DNA of 60,439 nt from Gammaproteobacteria bacterium. GTDB taxonomy: Bacteria > Pseudomonadota > Gammaproteobacteria > SZUA-140. The DNA lies in the NCBI GenBank assembly GCA_021648525.1, contig JAKISP010000022.1:1-60439 (forward strand). Reading direction: 5' to 3'. The translations under genes were made by a program, and so were the position numbers. Under the pieces are notes generated by a model. The model worked only from the letters and a program-made list of their open reading frames with translations. It searched no databases and had not been told where the DNA came from. Below are positions 51,539-60,439 of the stretch, piece after piece. Every line of letters starts with the position of its first letter. The stretch's first letter is position 1.

Positions 51539-51579
51539 CCGCCTGCTCAAGTTTTTACGGCTTGTCTGTCCTGCATCCG

Positions 51580-52185
51580 CTATTCAGCAACCGCCTTTGA
51601 GACCACTACCATCGCAGGGCGAATCAGGCGTTCATTCAGCACATAACCTTTCTGAAAGACGTTAATCACTGTATTTGGGGCAACATCTGCTGTTTCCTGC
51701 ATCGACATTGCCTGATGAAAATCTGGGTTAAACTTATCACCTTGAGGATTGACCTCCTTAACGCCAAATTTATCCAGCACGCCGCTGAACATCTGCAGCG
51801 TCAGTTCCATTCCTTCAATGACTTTGGTCCGGCCTTCATCCTGCTCATCGCCCTCTGCCACTGCCGCTAATCCCATCTCCATACTGTCTTTAATCGGAAT
51901 CAGTTCCAGTGCCAGCTTCTCAACACCAAATTTATGGGCATTTGCCAGATCACGTTCAGCGCGACGCTGCGCATTAGAAAGGTCTGCGCGAGCCATCAAC
52001 AGTTGATTCCAGTGCTCGTCCGCCTTTGCCTGCGCATCTTGCAGTGTCAACAATAATTCTTCATGCGACTGCTCCGGCGCTTCGCCATCTGCTGCGTCAT
52101 TCACTTCTACTTCCACCTCTACCGGTGTCTCTACCGGCGCCTCATCCACACTGTTTTCTACAGCGGTTTCCTTTTCGTTACTCAT
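51580..52185 (-). CDS. grpE: Nucleotide exchange factor GrpE
   Basis: 201 residues: an acidic disordered N-terminus, a long coiled coil (about 45-120) with DLSNAQRRAERDL, and the C-terminal beta domain with NVFQKGYVLNERLIRPAMV. It opens DnaK to release ADP. Follows hrcA by 51 bases. Confidence 0.97.
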   Translation of the reverse strand: MSNEKETAVENSVDEAPVETPVEVEVEVNDAADGEAPEQSHEELLLTLQDAQAKADEHWNQLLMARADLSNAQRRAERDLANAHKFGVEKLALELIPIKDSMEMGLAAVAEGDEQDEGRTKVIEGMELTLQMFSGVLDKFGVKEVNPQGDKFNPDFHQAMSMQETADVAPNTVINVFQKGYVLNERLIRPAMVVVSKAVAE

Positions 52186-52236
52186 GTTCCCGTATTCTCC
52201 AGCAATGTCGTAAAATTAATTTAATATAAAGTAGGG

Positions 52237-53286
52237 CTATTTTGACTGAGCCAGCGCTGCGCTCACCATTTTTGCCGTCACATCAACAATAGGGATCACT
52301 CGCTCATACGCCATCCGTGTCGGGCCAATCACGCCCAGAATTCCCAGCACTTCACCATCAACCTGATAACTGGAAGTCACCATGCTACATTCGTCCAGCA
52401 CACCGTACCCCGACTCGTCACCGATAAAGATCTGCACCCCATCACCATCCAGACACCTGTCCAGCAGCTGCAAAATCTCCTGTTTCTCATTAAAGGCCTC
52501 AAAAAGCCCTCTTAATTTTTCCATGTTAGAAAGTTCTTCAAACCCCATCAAACGGGTCTGACCACTCAATATAAAATCATCGGCGTTAGATTTTGATGCT
52601 GGCTGCTCGAACACCTGCTCTGCCATTGAGATCGCCTGATGCATCATCTGCTCCATGCCATCCTTCGTTTCCCGCAACTCTTTTAGAATACGGTGGCGCA
52701 CATCAAATAGCTCACGTCCGGCCAGCTCACTGTTCAGAAAGTTGGCTGCCTGTTGCAACTCGGCTGTCGTGTACTGGCGATCAACCCTGATCACCGTATT
52801 CTGCACATCTTTCTCGTTAATCACCAGAATCGCCAGGATACGGTGGTCAGAGAGCGGCATAAATTCAATATGGCGCAGTGACGAACGCTTCGCAGTACGC
52901 GGAATCATCACCATCCCCGCCATCTCGGTCATTCCCGCAAGATAATCCGACACCGATGCCGCCAGCTCCTGATTCGACCCATCTACCCCTAACTGGCCAT
53001 TCAGCGTCATAATCTCACGATCAGTCAGCGGCTTGACCGTCAACAGCGAATCAACAAACATGCGGTAACCTTTGTTGGTCGGAATTCGCCCGGCAGAGGT
53101 GTGCGGTGAACTCACCATACCAAGCTCTTCGAGGTCCGCCATTGCATTACGCACGGTAGCAGCACTCACATCCAGCCCGGAATCACGTGCCAACAGACGC
53201 GAACCGACCGGCTGGCCATTGCGTATATAGCTTTCCACTAACACCTTGAGCAGATGCTGGGCGCGCTCTCCAATTTCTTCTGCCAC
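52237..53286 (-). CDS. hrcA: Heat-inducible transcription repressor HrcA
   Basis: 349 residues. The N-terminal winged helix reads ATVRNAMADLEELGMVSSPH and is followed by TSAGRIPTNKGYR, both typical. It represses chaperone genes by binding CIRCE, with GroEL helping it fold. Its own CIRCE site lies 82 bases upstream, so it is autoregulated. Confidence 0.96.
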   Translation of the reverse strand: MAEEIGERAQHLLKVLVESYIRNGQPVGSRLLARDSGLDVSAATVRNAMADLEELGMVSSPHTSAGRIPTNKGYRMFVDSLLTVKPLTDREIMTLNGQLGVDGSNQELAASVSDYLAGMTEMAGMVMIPRTAKRSSLRHIEFMPLSDHRILAILVINEKDVQNTVIRVDRQYTTAELQQAANFLNSELAGRELFDVRHRILKELRETKDGMEQMMHQAISMAEQVFEQPASKSNADDFILSGQTRLMGFEELSNMEKLRGLFEAFNEKQEILQLLDRCLDGDGVQIFIGDESGYGVLDECSMVTSSYQVDGEVLGILGVIGPTRMAYERVIPIVDVTAKMVSAALAQSK

Positions 53287-53367
53287 GTTGTATCTCAGGT
53301 CTTAATGAACGATTTAGATAAAGATGACTACACCAGGAGAGCACGATCAAAGAGACCACCACCCCAG

Positions 53368-53394
53368 TTAGCACTCGCAATATTAGAGTGCTAA
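53368..53394. promoter_or_regulatory. CIRCE operator for HrcA
   Basis: TTAGCACTC-N9-GAGTGCTAA, a perfect 9-9-9 match, in the hrcA-nadK divergent region. It should control the hrcA-grpE-dnaK transcript; it may also affect nadK. Confidence 0.95.
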
Positions 53395-53512
53395 ACTGAA
53401 TATTGCAAGTCATTGATAAAATGAAGTTATTGGCGATTTGTAAGGTCCGTGTTACTTTCGCAACAAGCAACGCATCAGGCATGCTGAAAATTTGCAATAA
53501 ATTGAAAAAACA

Positions 53513-54394
53513 ATGACACAACAGACATTTAATACCATTGGGCTGATTGGCAAACAGAACGATCCGCGCGTTGGCGAAGCGCTTGATACGCTCAGCCACT
53601 ATCTATTAGAACAGAGCCTTTCCGTCCACCTTGACGAGGTAAATGCGGACACCGTCACCAATAGCGCTTTAGAGGTGTGCACCCGCAATGAGATTGGCAA
53701 ACGCTGCGACCTGGCAATTGTTGTCGGTGGCGACGGTACCCTGCTCAACGCCGCACGCGCACTCGCCGACCATAATGTGCCGCTAGCTGGCGTCAATCTC
53801 GGACGCCTCGGTTTTCTCACTGACATCTCACACGACAACATGCTTGCCTATCTTGGCGAGATCCTGCAGGGCCAGTACACCACTGAAGAACGCTTTCTAC
53901 TCGACAGCGCGGTGATCCGCCAGGGTGAAAAACTCAATGAAGCAACTGCCTTTAATGACGTCGTCATCCATAAATGGAATGCCGCACGCATGATTGAGCT
54001 GGAGACCTATGTCAATGGAAAACTGGTTAATCAACTACGTTCGGATGGCCTGATCATCGCCACCCCAACAGGTTCTACTGCTTATGCCCTGTCCGCAGGC
54101 GGTCCGATCATTGACCCAACGCTTAACGCCCTGTTGCTGGTACCCGTCTGCCCACACACGATGAGCAACCGTCCGATCGTGATCAGCGGTGATAATGAAA
54201 TTGAAGTGGTTATCTGTGATCGCAACCATGACAACGCACAGGTGACCTGCGATGGCCAGATCAGCTTTGGCCTCTCTGCTGGTGACCGTATCAAAATCAG
54301 AAAAAAAGAACAGTCGATCCATTTGATCCACCCACTACAACACGACCATTACGAGATTCTCAGGGCCAAACTTCACTGGGCAGAGATCTCATAG
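53513..54394 (+). CDS. nadK: NAD kinase
   Basis: 293 residues. VVGGDGTLLNAAR is the conserved GGDG and SDGLIIATPTGSTAYALSAGG the substrate and active-site region. Phosphorylates NAD+ to NADP+. No strong ribosome site. Divergent from hrcA and 14 bases before recN, the usual gammaproteobacterial order. Confidence 0.97.
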   Translation: MTQQTFNTIGLIGKQNDPRVGEALDTLSHYLLEQSLSVHLDEVNADTVTNSALEVCTRNEIGKRCDLAIVVGGDGTLLNAARALADHNVPLAGVNLGRLGFLTDISHDNMLAYLGEILQGQYTTEERFLLDSAVIRQGEKLNEATAFNDVVIHKWNAARMIELETYVNGKLVNQLRSDGLIIATPTGSTAYALSAGGPIIDPTLNALLLVPVCPHTMSNRPIVISGDNEIEVVICDRNHDNAQVTCDGQISFGLSAGDRIKIRKKEQSIHLIHPLQHDHYEILRAKLHWAEIS

Positions 54395-54408
54395 GCCATT
54401 ACTGAACC

Positions 54409-56094
54409 ATGCTTAGCCAACTCCACATTCGTAATTTTGCCATCGTCACCCAGCTTGATCTCGATTTCAGGGCTGGCCTGTCGGTGCTCACCGGCGAGAC
54501 TGGCACCGGTAAATCGATTTTAATCGATGCACTCGGCCTGGTGCTGGGTGATCGTGCCGATAGCGATATGGTACGACACGGCAGTGCACGCACTGAAATC
54601 TGTGCCACCTTCGAACTCCACGACGCCGAACAGGCCGCTGCGTGGTTACACACCCATGAACTAGATGACGACAATCATAATGGCGAGTGCCAATTGCGTC
54701 GTACGATTACCAGAGAGGGTCGTTCCAGGGCTTACATCAATGGACGCCCTACTACACTGCAGATGATGCGTGAGCTGGGTGAGCAACTGGTGGATATCCA
54801 CGGCCAGCACGAACATCAGTCGCTGGTAAAACGTGATGAGCAGCGTCGCCTGCTCGACCACTACGCCGAACACAAGCGACTGATTCATGAAGTCGCGGCT
54901 ACCTTTCACCAGTGGCAAAAGATCAGCCGTGAATTTAAAACACTCAATGAGGCCGCTCGTTCACGCGATCAGCAGATGACTCTGCTGCGCCATCAGAGCG
55001 AAGAGCTGCAGGCACTTAACCTCACCACCAGTAGCCTGCAGAAACTGGAAAATGAACATAAGCGCCTTGCCAATGCCGGACAGCTGATCAGTACCTACCA
55101 AAGTGCACTCACAACACTAGACAATGATGACCACGCCATTGCAGCGAAATTGCAACAGATTAGCACGCAGCTACAACCCCTGCTGGATAGCGACAAACAG
55201 CTCACCACCGTGATTGAGATGATTGATGGCGCCGCCATTCAGATCGGCGAAGCGACACACGAACTACGCCAGCAGCTCGACACGATAGCGCTTGATCCAC
55301 AACGCCTTAATGAAGTGGATCAACAGCTCAGTGATATCCATGACGCTGCGCGTAAACACCGCGTTCGCCCTGCAGAGCTGCCAGACCATTATCAGGCACT
55401 CTGCGATAAACTCGCCTCACTTGATAATGCCGATGCGACACTCGAGCAGCTTGAAAAAGAGATAGAAGTCAAAGCAGCGCAATACCAGAAGCTCGCCAGC
55501 AAGCTCCGCAAAGGACGACGCAGTGCCGCAAAAAAACTCAACAAACTCGTCAGTGAAAACATGCATAAACTCGGCATGCCGGGGGGGGAACTTGAGATTA
55601 CCGTCATTCCCCGAGAAGACAACAAGTTCACCGTGCACGGTACCGAGCAGATTGAATTTCTGGTTAAGACTAATCCAAACCAGATGGCTAAAGCGCTTAG
55701 CAAAGTCGCCTCTGGTGGTGAATTATCGCGTATCAGCCTTGCAATACAGGTGATCACCTCGCAACAGGGTGGTATTCCAACGTTGATCTTTGATGAGGTC
55801 GATGTCGGCATTGGTGGGCGCGTGGCTGAAATCGTTGGCCAGAAGCTGCGTGAACTCGGCACTTCACGACAAGTGTTATGCGTCACCCATTTGCCGCAGG
55901 TCGCGGCTCTCGGCCACCACCATCTGCAAGTTCAAAAACAGCTCTCAGCCAAACATGTCGAGACACAAGTACAGGCGCTAGATGAAACGGCACGTAATGA
56001 AGAGATAGCGCGTATGCTCGGCGGCATTGAACTAACCGAACAGACCCGTGCGCATGCAAACGAAATGATCATGAAAGCACAGCAGCGGCCGTAA
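54409..56094 (+). CDS. recN: DNA repair protein RecN
   Basis: 561 residues, SMC-like. Walker A GETGTGKSI (about 30-38), a long coiled-coil middle (about 150-380), signature VASGGELSRISLA and Walker B PTLIFDEVDVGIGG. Acts in double-strand-break repair. No LexA box was seen in the short gap after nadK. Confidence 0.96.
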   Translation: MLSQLHIRNFAIVTQLDLDFRAGLSVLTGETGTGKSILIDALGLVLGDRADSDMVRHGSARTEICATFELHDAEQAAAWLHTHELDDDNHNGECQLRRTITREGRSRAYINGRPTTLQMMRELGEQLVDIHGQHEHQSLVKRDEQRRLLDHYAEHKRLIHEVAATFHQWQKISREFKTLNEAARSRDQQMTLLRHQSEELQALNLTTSSLQKLENEHKRLANAGQLISTYQSALTTLDNDDHAIAAKLQQISTQLQPLLDSDKQLTTVIEMIDGAAIQIGEATHELRQQLDTIALDPQRLNEVDQQLSDIHDAARKHRVRPAELPDHYQALCDKLASLDNADATLEQLEKEIEVKAAQYQKLASKLRKGRRSAAKKLNKLVSENMHKLGMPGGELEITVIPREDNKFTVHGTEQIEFLVKTNPNQMAKALSKVASGGELSRISLAIQVITSQQGGIPTLIFDEVDVGIGGRVAEIVGQKLRELGTSRQVLCVTHLPQVAALGHHHLQVQKQLSAKHVETQVQALDETARNEEIARMLGGIELTEQTRAHANEMIMKAQQRP

Positions 56095-56141
56095 TAAAAA
56101 ACAAGCGCCGTTAAATTCAACACCAGGGAGAGAAAATAGAG

Positions 56142-56435
56142 ATGAGCCAGGAACAACGCCGTTTTCCACGCACTGCACTTAACGAAGAGACCATCTATTT
56201 TCTTCACCTTGATAAAAGAGATAGCAATGAACGCATTTACTCTCCTGCCACTATTGTAGATGTTAGTCAGGGCGGGCTTGGAATGCAGGTTGGCATCCCT
56301 CACGAAATTGATGATGAACTTTGGCTAGAAGGAATTGAAGGCATCACGGGTGCGCAATCAGCGCGAGTCAAATGGGTAAAGGCAATGCAAAATGAAGAGC
56401 TATATTCAATCGGCGTGGCATTCGAGGGAGTATAA
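56142..56435 (+). CDS. PilZ-domain protein (putative c-di-GMP receptor)
   Basis: 97 residues, one PilZ domain. The cyclic-di-GMP motifs RRFPR (6-10) and DVSQGGLGM (about 44-52) are both present. Single-domain PilZ proteins link c-di-GMP to motility or surface behaviour through a partner not visible here. Good ribosome site (AGGGAGA). It follows recN by 47 bases. Confidence 0.85.
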   Translation: MSQEQRRFPRTALNEETIYFLHLDKRDSNERIYSPATIVDVSQGGLGMQVGIPHEIDDELWLEGIEGITGAQSARVKWVKAMQNEELYSIGVAFEGV

Positions 56436-56757
56436 AACGAACACCCCGCTGGCTGTGTAACATTAGATACAATACGTTATTAAAAAATGCAATAAAATCG
56501 CCATTTCTATCCACCCGCTGAGCAAGCAATACTCACATGCGATAGAATCATGATATTATAGAAAAAATATAAATAACAATATTCATTGAGACCTTTGTAT
56601 CAGCAGGTTTTTTGTTATCTGGCAAGGAAAAAGCGCAAAGAATGAGGAAGTTTATCGCTATAAATGACCGATTGAGACTGCTTTTTAACACCGTCAGAAG
56701 ACAAAAGAATAATTGTGCAAAGGACTCTCAATTCATATCCCAGGTGATGACAGGCCA
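56436..56757 (+). other. 322-base gap before the DUF3581 gene
   Basis: AT-rich, no credible ORF. It probably contains the promoter of the DUF3581 gene, but no clear box pair or terminator was identified. Confidence 0.5.
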
Positions 56758-57468
56758 ATGCAGCTAGAAAACTTTTACGGTAAAGCCTCCGATAAAATCC
56801 ACTTCACGCGCAAACAGGCAAGCGATTTTGCCAAACAGGTGGCCGGGGACTTCAATCCTATTCATAATGAAGATGCTAAACGTTTTTGTGTGCCTGGCGA
56901 CCTGTTATTTGCGCTACTGCTCAAAAAGTTTGGCATCAGCCAACAGATGCGTGTCACCTTTGCAGGCATGGTTTCTGATGGTGTCGCCCTTCATTTCAAT
57001 GAATCAAGCGGCGATAACATCACGATCAAGGATGATAGAGATAAAGAGTACCTCAACCTGGCTCACAGTGGCGAGACCTCGCACAATGCCACACTAATTC
57101 ACAATCTTATCTGTCGTTATGTCGAATTTTCAGGGCAAACCTTTCCTCACATCCTGGTGCCACTAATGAAAGCGCATCATGTGATGATCAACCCTGATCG
57201 CCCGCTGGTCATTTATGAAAGTATGGTCATTGACATTGATGACCTTAATATTGAACAGCCTGAACTGGCGCTAAGCAACTCAACACTCAAAGTAAATGGT
57301 AAGCGCGGCTCTGTCTGCCTGATGTTCAACCTGCTATCGAACGGCAATATAATCGGTAAAGGAGAAAAAAACATGGTGCTGAGCGGGCTTCGTGAATACG
57401 ACGAAGCCAGAGTTCAACAGCTAATCAATGATTATGATGCTCAAAAATCAGCCGCCACCGCATCATAA
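56758..57468 (+). CDS. DUF3581 family protein
   Basis: 236 residues from ATG 56758, which gives the family-typical MQLENFYGKASDKIHFTRKQ start; upstream in-frame extension to 56713 is unlikely. KQASDFAKQVAGDFNPIHNED resembles hot-dog MaoC-like dehydratases (N-P-I-H), as known for DUF3581. Function unknown. No signal peptide. Confidence 0.8.
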   Translation: MQLENFYGKASDKIHFTRKQASDFAKQVAGDFNPIHNEDAKRFCVPGDLLFALLLKKFGISQQMRVTFAGMVSDGVALHFNESSGDNITIKDDRDKEYLNLAHSGETSHNATLIHNLICRYVEFSGQTFPHILVPLMKAHHVMINPDRPLVIYESMVIDIDDLNIEQPELALSNSTLKVNGKRGSVCLMFNLLSNGNIIGKGEKNMVLSGLREYDEARVQQLINDYDAQKSAATAS

Positions 57469-57589
57469 TGAAGCGACGCCGCAACGTATACCTGATGTTT
57501 TTGCCCCTGACCATTTAATCCATTTTCAGCACGTCAGGATTACTCAGGCTATTGATAAGCCGTTGTAGCGCTTTAACCCTATAATATTA

Positions 57590-57715
57590 ATCGGGATAGG
57601 GGGATGCCTCACGACATCCCTCCTCCCACACCACCTGGCATACGGATCACGTACCAAGGCGGTTCACTCTCTTGTCGGTTATCATCATGCTACCAAGGTG
57701 GGTAGCCCCCCCCCC
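57590..57715 (-). ncRNA. 3' end of a group II intron, truncated (domains V and VI)
   Basis: On the minus strand the segment starting GAACCGCC at 57666 and ending CTATCCCGAT at 57590 matches the domain V plus domain VI pattern of bacterial group II introns (GTGGTGTGGGAGG joins the two). The 5' part of the intron and any maturase are missing; the fragment breaks off at a run of ten C (57706-57715), directly before the IS element. Confidence 0.75.
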
Positions 57716-57793
57716 TGTGTGTCAACCTGCGCCCATACAGTCATTGAATGGGACAACATATATTTCAGGGCCGTGGAAACAGGAAGAGTTGAG

Positions 57794-58198
57794 ATGCCAA
57801 CACCGACACCAGACTTACCGGAAAACCAGGTAATACCCGCGCCAGCACTGGAGAAACGGTCTCGGCGCCAGTATACCGCTGAACACAAGCTACGCATTAT
57901 TACAGAGGCTAGCGCGTGCAAGCATGGCCAGCTTGGTGCGATGCTAAGACGCGAGAAACGCTACAGCAATCAACTCTCTGCCTCGCGGCGTGAATACGCT
58001 GAGCGGGGTGTTGATGGTTTAAGTAAAAGCAGCCCTGGCCCCGCCGCTTCAAAAACAGCAGAACAACGCCAAAACGAGCAGCTTATTAAAGAAAACGACC
58101 GCTTGAAACGTAAGTTAGAGGTCGCGAATGATTGTCTGGATCTCCAAAAAAAAGCGTTGTCGATGCTCGATCATTTGCGCAGTGGGAGCGATGCATGA
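57794..58198 (+). CDS. IS3-family transposase OrfA
   Basis: 134 residues. An HTH region RRQYTAEHKLRIITEA and a C-terminal leucine-zipper-like helix (RLKRKLEVANDCLDLQKKA). Start ATG 57794 follows GGAAGAG; the frame is open back to 57698 but that part overlaps the IS left end. Its TGA overlaps the ATG of orfB (ATGA at 58195). Confidence 0.85.
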   Translation: MPTPTPDLPENQVIPAPALEKRSRRQYTAEHKLRIITEASACKHGQLGAMLRREKRYSNQLSASRREYAERGVDGLSKSSPGPAASKTAEQRQNEQLIKENDRLKRKLEVANDCLDLQKKALSMLDHLRSGSDA

Positions 58199-59290
58199 AC
58201 ACCGTTATTGAAGAACGGCCTGATCGACTGCCGATGAGCATCGCTTGCAAAGCGCTAGGGCTCAATCGCAGTAGCGTATATAAGTGGCGTCAACGCGCGG
58301 CGGGCGGTCAGCCGCCACAACGATCACGCAAAGCGTCCATACAACCCAGTGCGCTGAGGGAACAGGAACGTGCGCACGTGATCACGACACTGCACAGCGA
58401 ACCTTACCGAGATCAACCGCCCGCTGAAGTCTATCACCGGTTGCTCGAAAAGGGGCAGCACCTGTGCTCAGTCAGCACCATGCATCGCCTACTACGCGCA
58501 CGAGGTGAGAATGGCGAACGGCGTGCCCAGCGCCCGGCTCAGCACCACGCTATCCCCCGGCTATTGGCGTTTGCCCCGAATGAAGTCTGGAGCTGGGATA
58601 TCACCAAACTGCCGCTCGTACGTCGGGGCATTTATCTGTCCCTGTACGTTGTGCTCGACCTGTTCAGCCGCTTGGTTGTCGCCTGGATGATCTCAAAAAA
58701 AGAGAACAGCGCGCTATCCCGCCAACTCATGAATGAGGCAGTTGCTCGCTATCACATAGCCCCCGGCCAACTGACATGACACCAGGATCGTGGCTCACCG
58801 ATGATTGCGCATGGTTACCTGGATTGCATGAAGGAGCTGGATGTTACCTGCAGCCACAGTCGCCCCAGAGTGAGCAACGACAATCCATTCAGCGAAAGCC
58901 AGTTCAAGACACAAAAATACCAGCCTGATTATCCAGGGTGCTTTGATAGCATTGCGCATGCAAGGCGCTGGTGTGAAGACTATTTTCGTTGGTATAACGT
59001 TGATCACCACCACAGCGGGCTATCAGGCTTTACACCCGAGCAGGTGTTCACGGGGCTACACAGCGGTTGCTGAACAAAAACAGCATGCGTTGAATGCACG
59101 CTATGAAAAAAGCCCGGAACGATTCGTTAAAGGTCGTCCTGAGGTCAAATTACCGCCAGAATTCGTTGCTATTAATCCTATTTCTACTGATGAGAGTGAC
59201 GAGATGCTTGCTGATTGCGTGAATTTCCCAACACTCACCGCTGCCGGCTATGTAAGAGACAGAGGCAAAGAGATGTTATCTAAAAATTAA
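58195..59290 (+). pseudogene. IS3-family transposase OrfB, broken by a stop and a frameshift
   Basis: Integrase-core transposase. The first catalytic Asp is in VWSWDITKLP. A TGA at 58777-58779 interrupts the reading just before HQDRGSP (second Asp); the same frame then runs through NPFSESQFKTQ (the Glu) to about 59060, where the reading must shift to another frame to reach the normal C-terminal part ending at 59290. Two independent lesions mean it is not functional. Confidence 0.85.
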
Positions 59291-59310
59291 CTGTCCATTT
59301 GAGGTTAACA

Positions 59311-59511
59311 CGTTCCGGGTGCGAGCTGAAGTACGATGATGCGGTTGAGCTTGATGGCTGGATCAGAAGACGACTTAGAATGAGTTACTGGCGACTGTCG
59401 AAGACCTTAGCCACAAACAGGGGATTAAGTAAGGCACATTTTGAAAAGATAGGACTCATTTCTGTGCGCACGCGATGGTGCAAGATTCATCATCCGGCTA
59501 CGGCCCGATAG
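59311..59511 (+). pseudogene. C-terminal fragment of a group II intron maturase/reverse transcriptase
   Basis: About 66 codons with ELDGWIRRRLRMSYWR and LSKAHFEKIGLIS, typical of the maturase and end region of group II intron proteins. The reverse-transcriptase domain is lost. It is joined directly to the right IS end and followed by its intron 3' RNA end. Confidence 0.7.
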
Positions 59512-59630
59512 ACACTTGATGTGGATTTGATTTGCCCAATGAAGCATCACTACGAATAGCAGGCTAGGCGCCGTATACGGACCCGTACGTACGGTGCTGT
59601 GGAAGGGGGCGAGTAGCTCGCTATCCCGAT
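59512..59630 (+). ncRNA. 3' end of a second group II intron
   Basis: From about 59566 the sequence reads as domain V (GCCGTATACGGACCCGTACG and its pairing ACGGTGCTGTG) and domain VI ending CTATCCCGAT at 59630. It faces the other way from the minus-strand copy at 57590-57715. It lies just before the antitoxin stop codon. Confidence 0.75.
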
Positions 59631-59643
59631 TAGGCCATGGACA

Positions 59644-59928
59644 TCAATGGACAAACTTAATTACCAGATGACACCCAACTGCCTCGGCATACTTTTTTAA
59701 AGTGGAAATTGAGGGTGAATGGCGGCCGCTCGCTAACGAAGATTCAAGCCTAGTAACTGCGGGTGGTTTAGTTCCCATACGTTCAGCCACATCTGCTTGG
59801 CTCAAACCCGCATCATTGCGTGCTTTTAACATCTCTCGCAACAAATTAAACTCTGGCTTCAATGCCTCATATTCTTTTCGGACGGCCCGTTTCTTTAATG
59901 CTTTCTTTTTAAATTGACTATGATTCAT
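59644..59928 (-). CDS. Xre-type antitoxin (HigA-like)
   Basis: 94 residues with a clear helix-turn-helix (GLSQADVAERMGTKPPAVTRLES). It is downstream of, and overlaps by 11 bases, the toxin gene: the toxin-first order of HigBA. It likely binds the toxin and represses the operon. Confidence 0.82.
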   Translation of the reverse strand: MNHSQFKKKALKKRAVRKEYEALKPEFNLLREMLKARNDAGLSQADVAERMGTKPPAVTRLESSLASGRHSPSISTLKKYAEAVGCHLVIKFVH

Positions 59929-60250
59929 CGCTCAGTACCTCTTTCATTCTTTGAATTGCCAGCTTCAATTCCTTTTTAGGTGTTTTCTGTGTCTTTTTAA
60001 CAAACACATGCAGCATGACAATACGCTTTCCAATTCTTGTACAATAGAAAACTCGCGCTATCCCTTCCTTACCTTTTACTCTTAACTCAAACAGACCGTC
60101 ATCAATAGCTTTCGTATGAGGCATACCAAGATTGGAACCAAACTCCAGCATTAGATCTGTTAAATGAATATATCGTGCTAGAAGACTATCAGGAAGTTTC
60201 AGTACCTCTTTTTCCAGTTTCGCACTGTAATATCCTATTCTCCACTTCAC
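59918..60250 (-). CDS. RelE/HigB-type mRNA interferase toxin
   Basis: 110 residues with the Gp49/HigB-like core: a GLFELRVKGKEGIARVFYC strand pair and VMLHVFVKKTQKTPKKEL, with the Lys-rich segments used to bind ribosome and mRNA. Upstream sequence to 60439 should hold its promoter. The pair may stabilise the nearby mobile region. Confidence 0.82.
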   Translation of the reverse strand: MKWRIGYYSAKLEKEVLKLPDSLLARYIHLTDLMLEFGSNLGMPHTKAIDDGLFELRVKGKEGIARVFYCTRIGKRIVMLHVFVKKTQKTPKKELKLAIQRMKEVLSDES

Positions 60251-60439
60251 TACCGAAACATAACATATTTGTTATTGTCCTTCAAGCCGGAAACTTGAGA
60301 TTTATTAAGGCATAACGAGGCTGTAGGAAAACCCATTTTAAGCACAACGATTTTCCTCAGCGTTTAATATATTAAACACTCATTATCACTCAATATATTT
60401 ATATTTCAATATTTAATTGTCGCTTGCTGCCTCTATATT

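Larger units (their letters stand above)
57720..59310 (+). mobile_element. IS3-family insertion element, inactivated
   Basis: About 1.6 kb with orfA and a broken orfB. Candidate terminal inverted repeats start TGTCAACCT (57720) and, on the other strand, TGTTAACCT (59310), 8 of 9 bases. No target-site duplication is seen (GTG against CGT). It sits between two group II intron remnants that face away from each other. Confidence 0.75.

Noticed and set aside
57515-57589. About 20 open codons on the minus strand just past the intron 3' end, as if a 3' exon
   Set aside because: Too short to separate from chance, and no protein family recognised.

Overview
The window reads as a chromosomal segment of a gammaproteobacterium with roughly 45-50% GC. 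The clearest signs are the conserved block hrcA-grpE-dnaK-dnaJ-dapB-carA-carB-greA, the prfB-lysS pair with the gamma-type prfB recoding site, nadK-recN, the carboxyspermidine route to spermidine, and CysZ, SulP and DUF3581 proteins. No rRNA or tRNA gene was seen. The genus cannot be named from the sequence alone.

Layout. 1-7.4 kb: putA, a small membrane protein, lysS and prfB (minus strand), then a PagP-like outer-membrane protein. 7.6-13.6 kb: a cold-shock protein, a SulP transporter with a clear sigma-70 promoter, cysS and a chemoreceptor. 13.6-19.3 kb: phosphate region with pstSCAB (no phoU), a DUF2237 protein and a PsiE-like membrane protein, then a pseudouridine synthase. 19.3-23.5 kb: a retropepsin-like protease, a hydrolase-OsmC fusion and a DamX-like ATPase-SPOR protein. 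23.7-26.6 kb: a type VI secretion cargo cassette made of a thiolase-fold protein, a PAAR-like spike tip, an AHH nuclease and an Imm11-like immunity protein, with no VgrG nearby. 26.9-32.1 kb: speA, speB, carboxyspermidine dehydrogenase and decarboxylase, which together would take arginine to spermidine without SpeD or SpeE. 32.2-38.3 kb: a defence patch with a RES/Xre toxin-antitoxin pair and an OLD nuclease/UvrD helicase pair resembling Gabija. The helicase-nuclease pair is bracketed by two 56-bp direct repeats. 38.3-42.6 kb: a lipoprotein, a dihaem cytochrome c, cysZ, uppP, DUF4149 and greA. 42.6-57.5 kb: pyrimidine/arginine (carAB), lysine/peptidoglycan (dapB) and heat-shock genes with a perfect CIRCE site, then nadK, recN, a PilZ protein and a DUF3581 protein. 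57.5-60.4 kb: a mobile-element wreck with two outward-facing 3' ends of group II introns around a decayed IS3-family element, then a HigBA-type toxin-antitoxin pair.

Dispersed repeats tie regions together. A long REP-like palindrome occurs at 86-162 and 13670-13752. A 26-bp repeat occurs at 13815-13840 and, inverted, at 29257-29282. The 56-bp repeat frames the Gabija-like pair. The points most worth following up are the thiolase-fold protein of the T6SS cassette, which by eye has lost all three ketosynthase catalytic residues, and the repeat-framed, unusually large Gabija-like pair.
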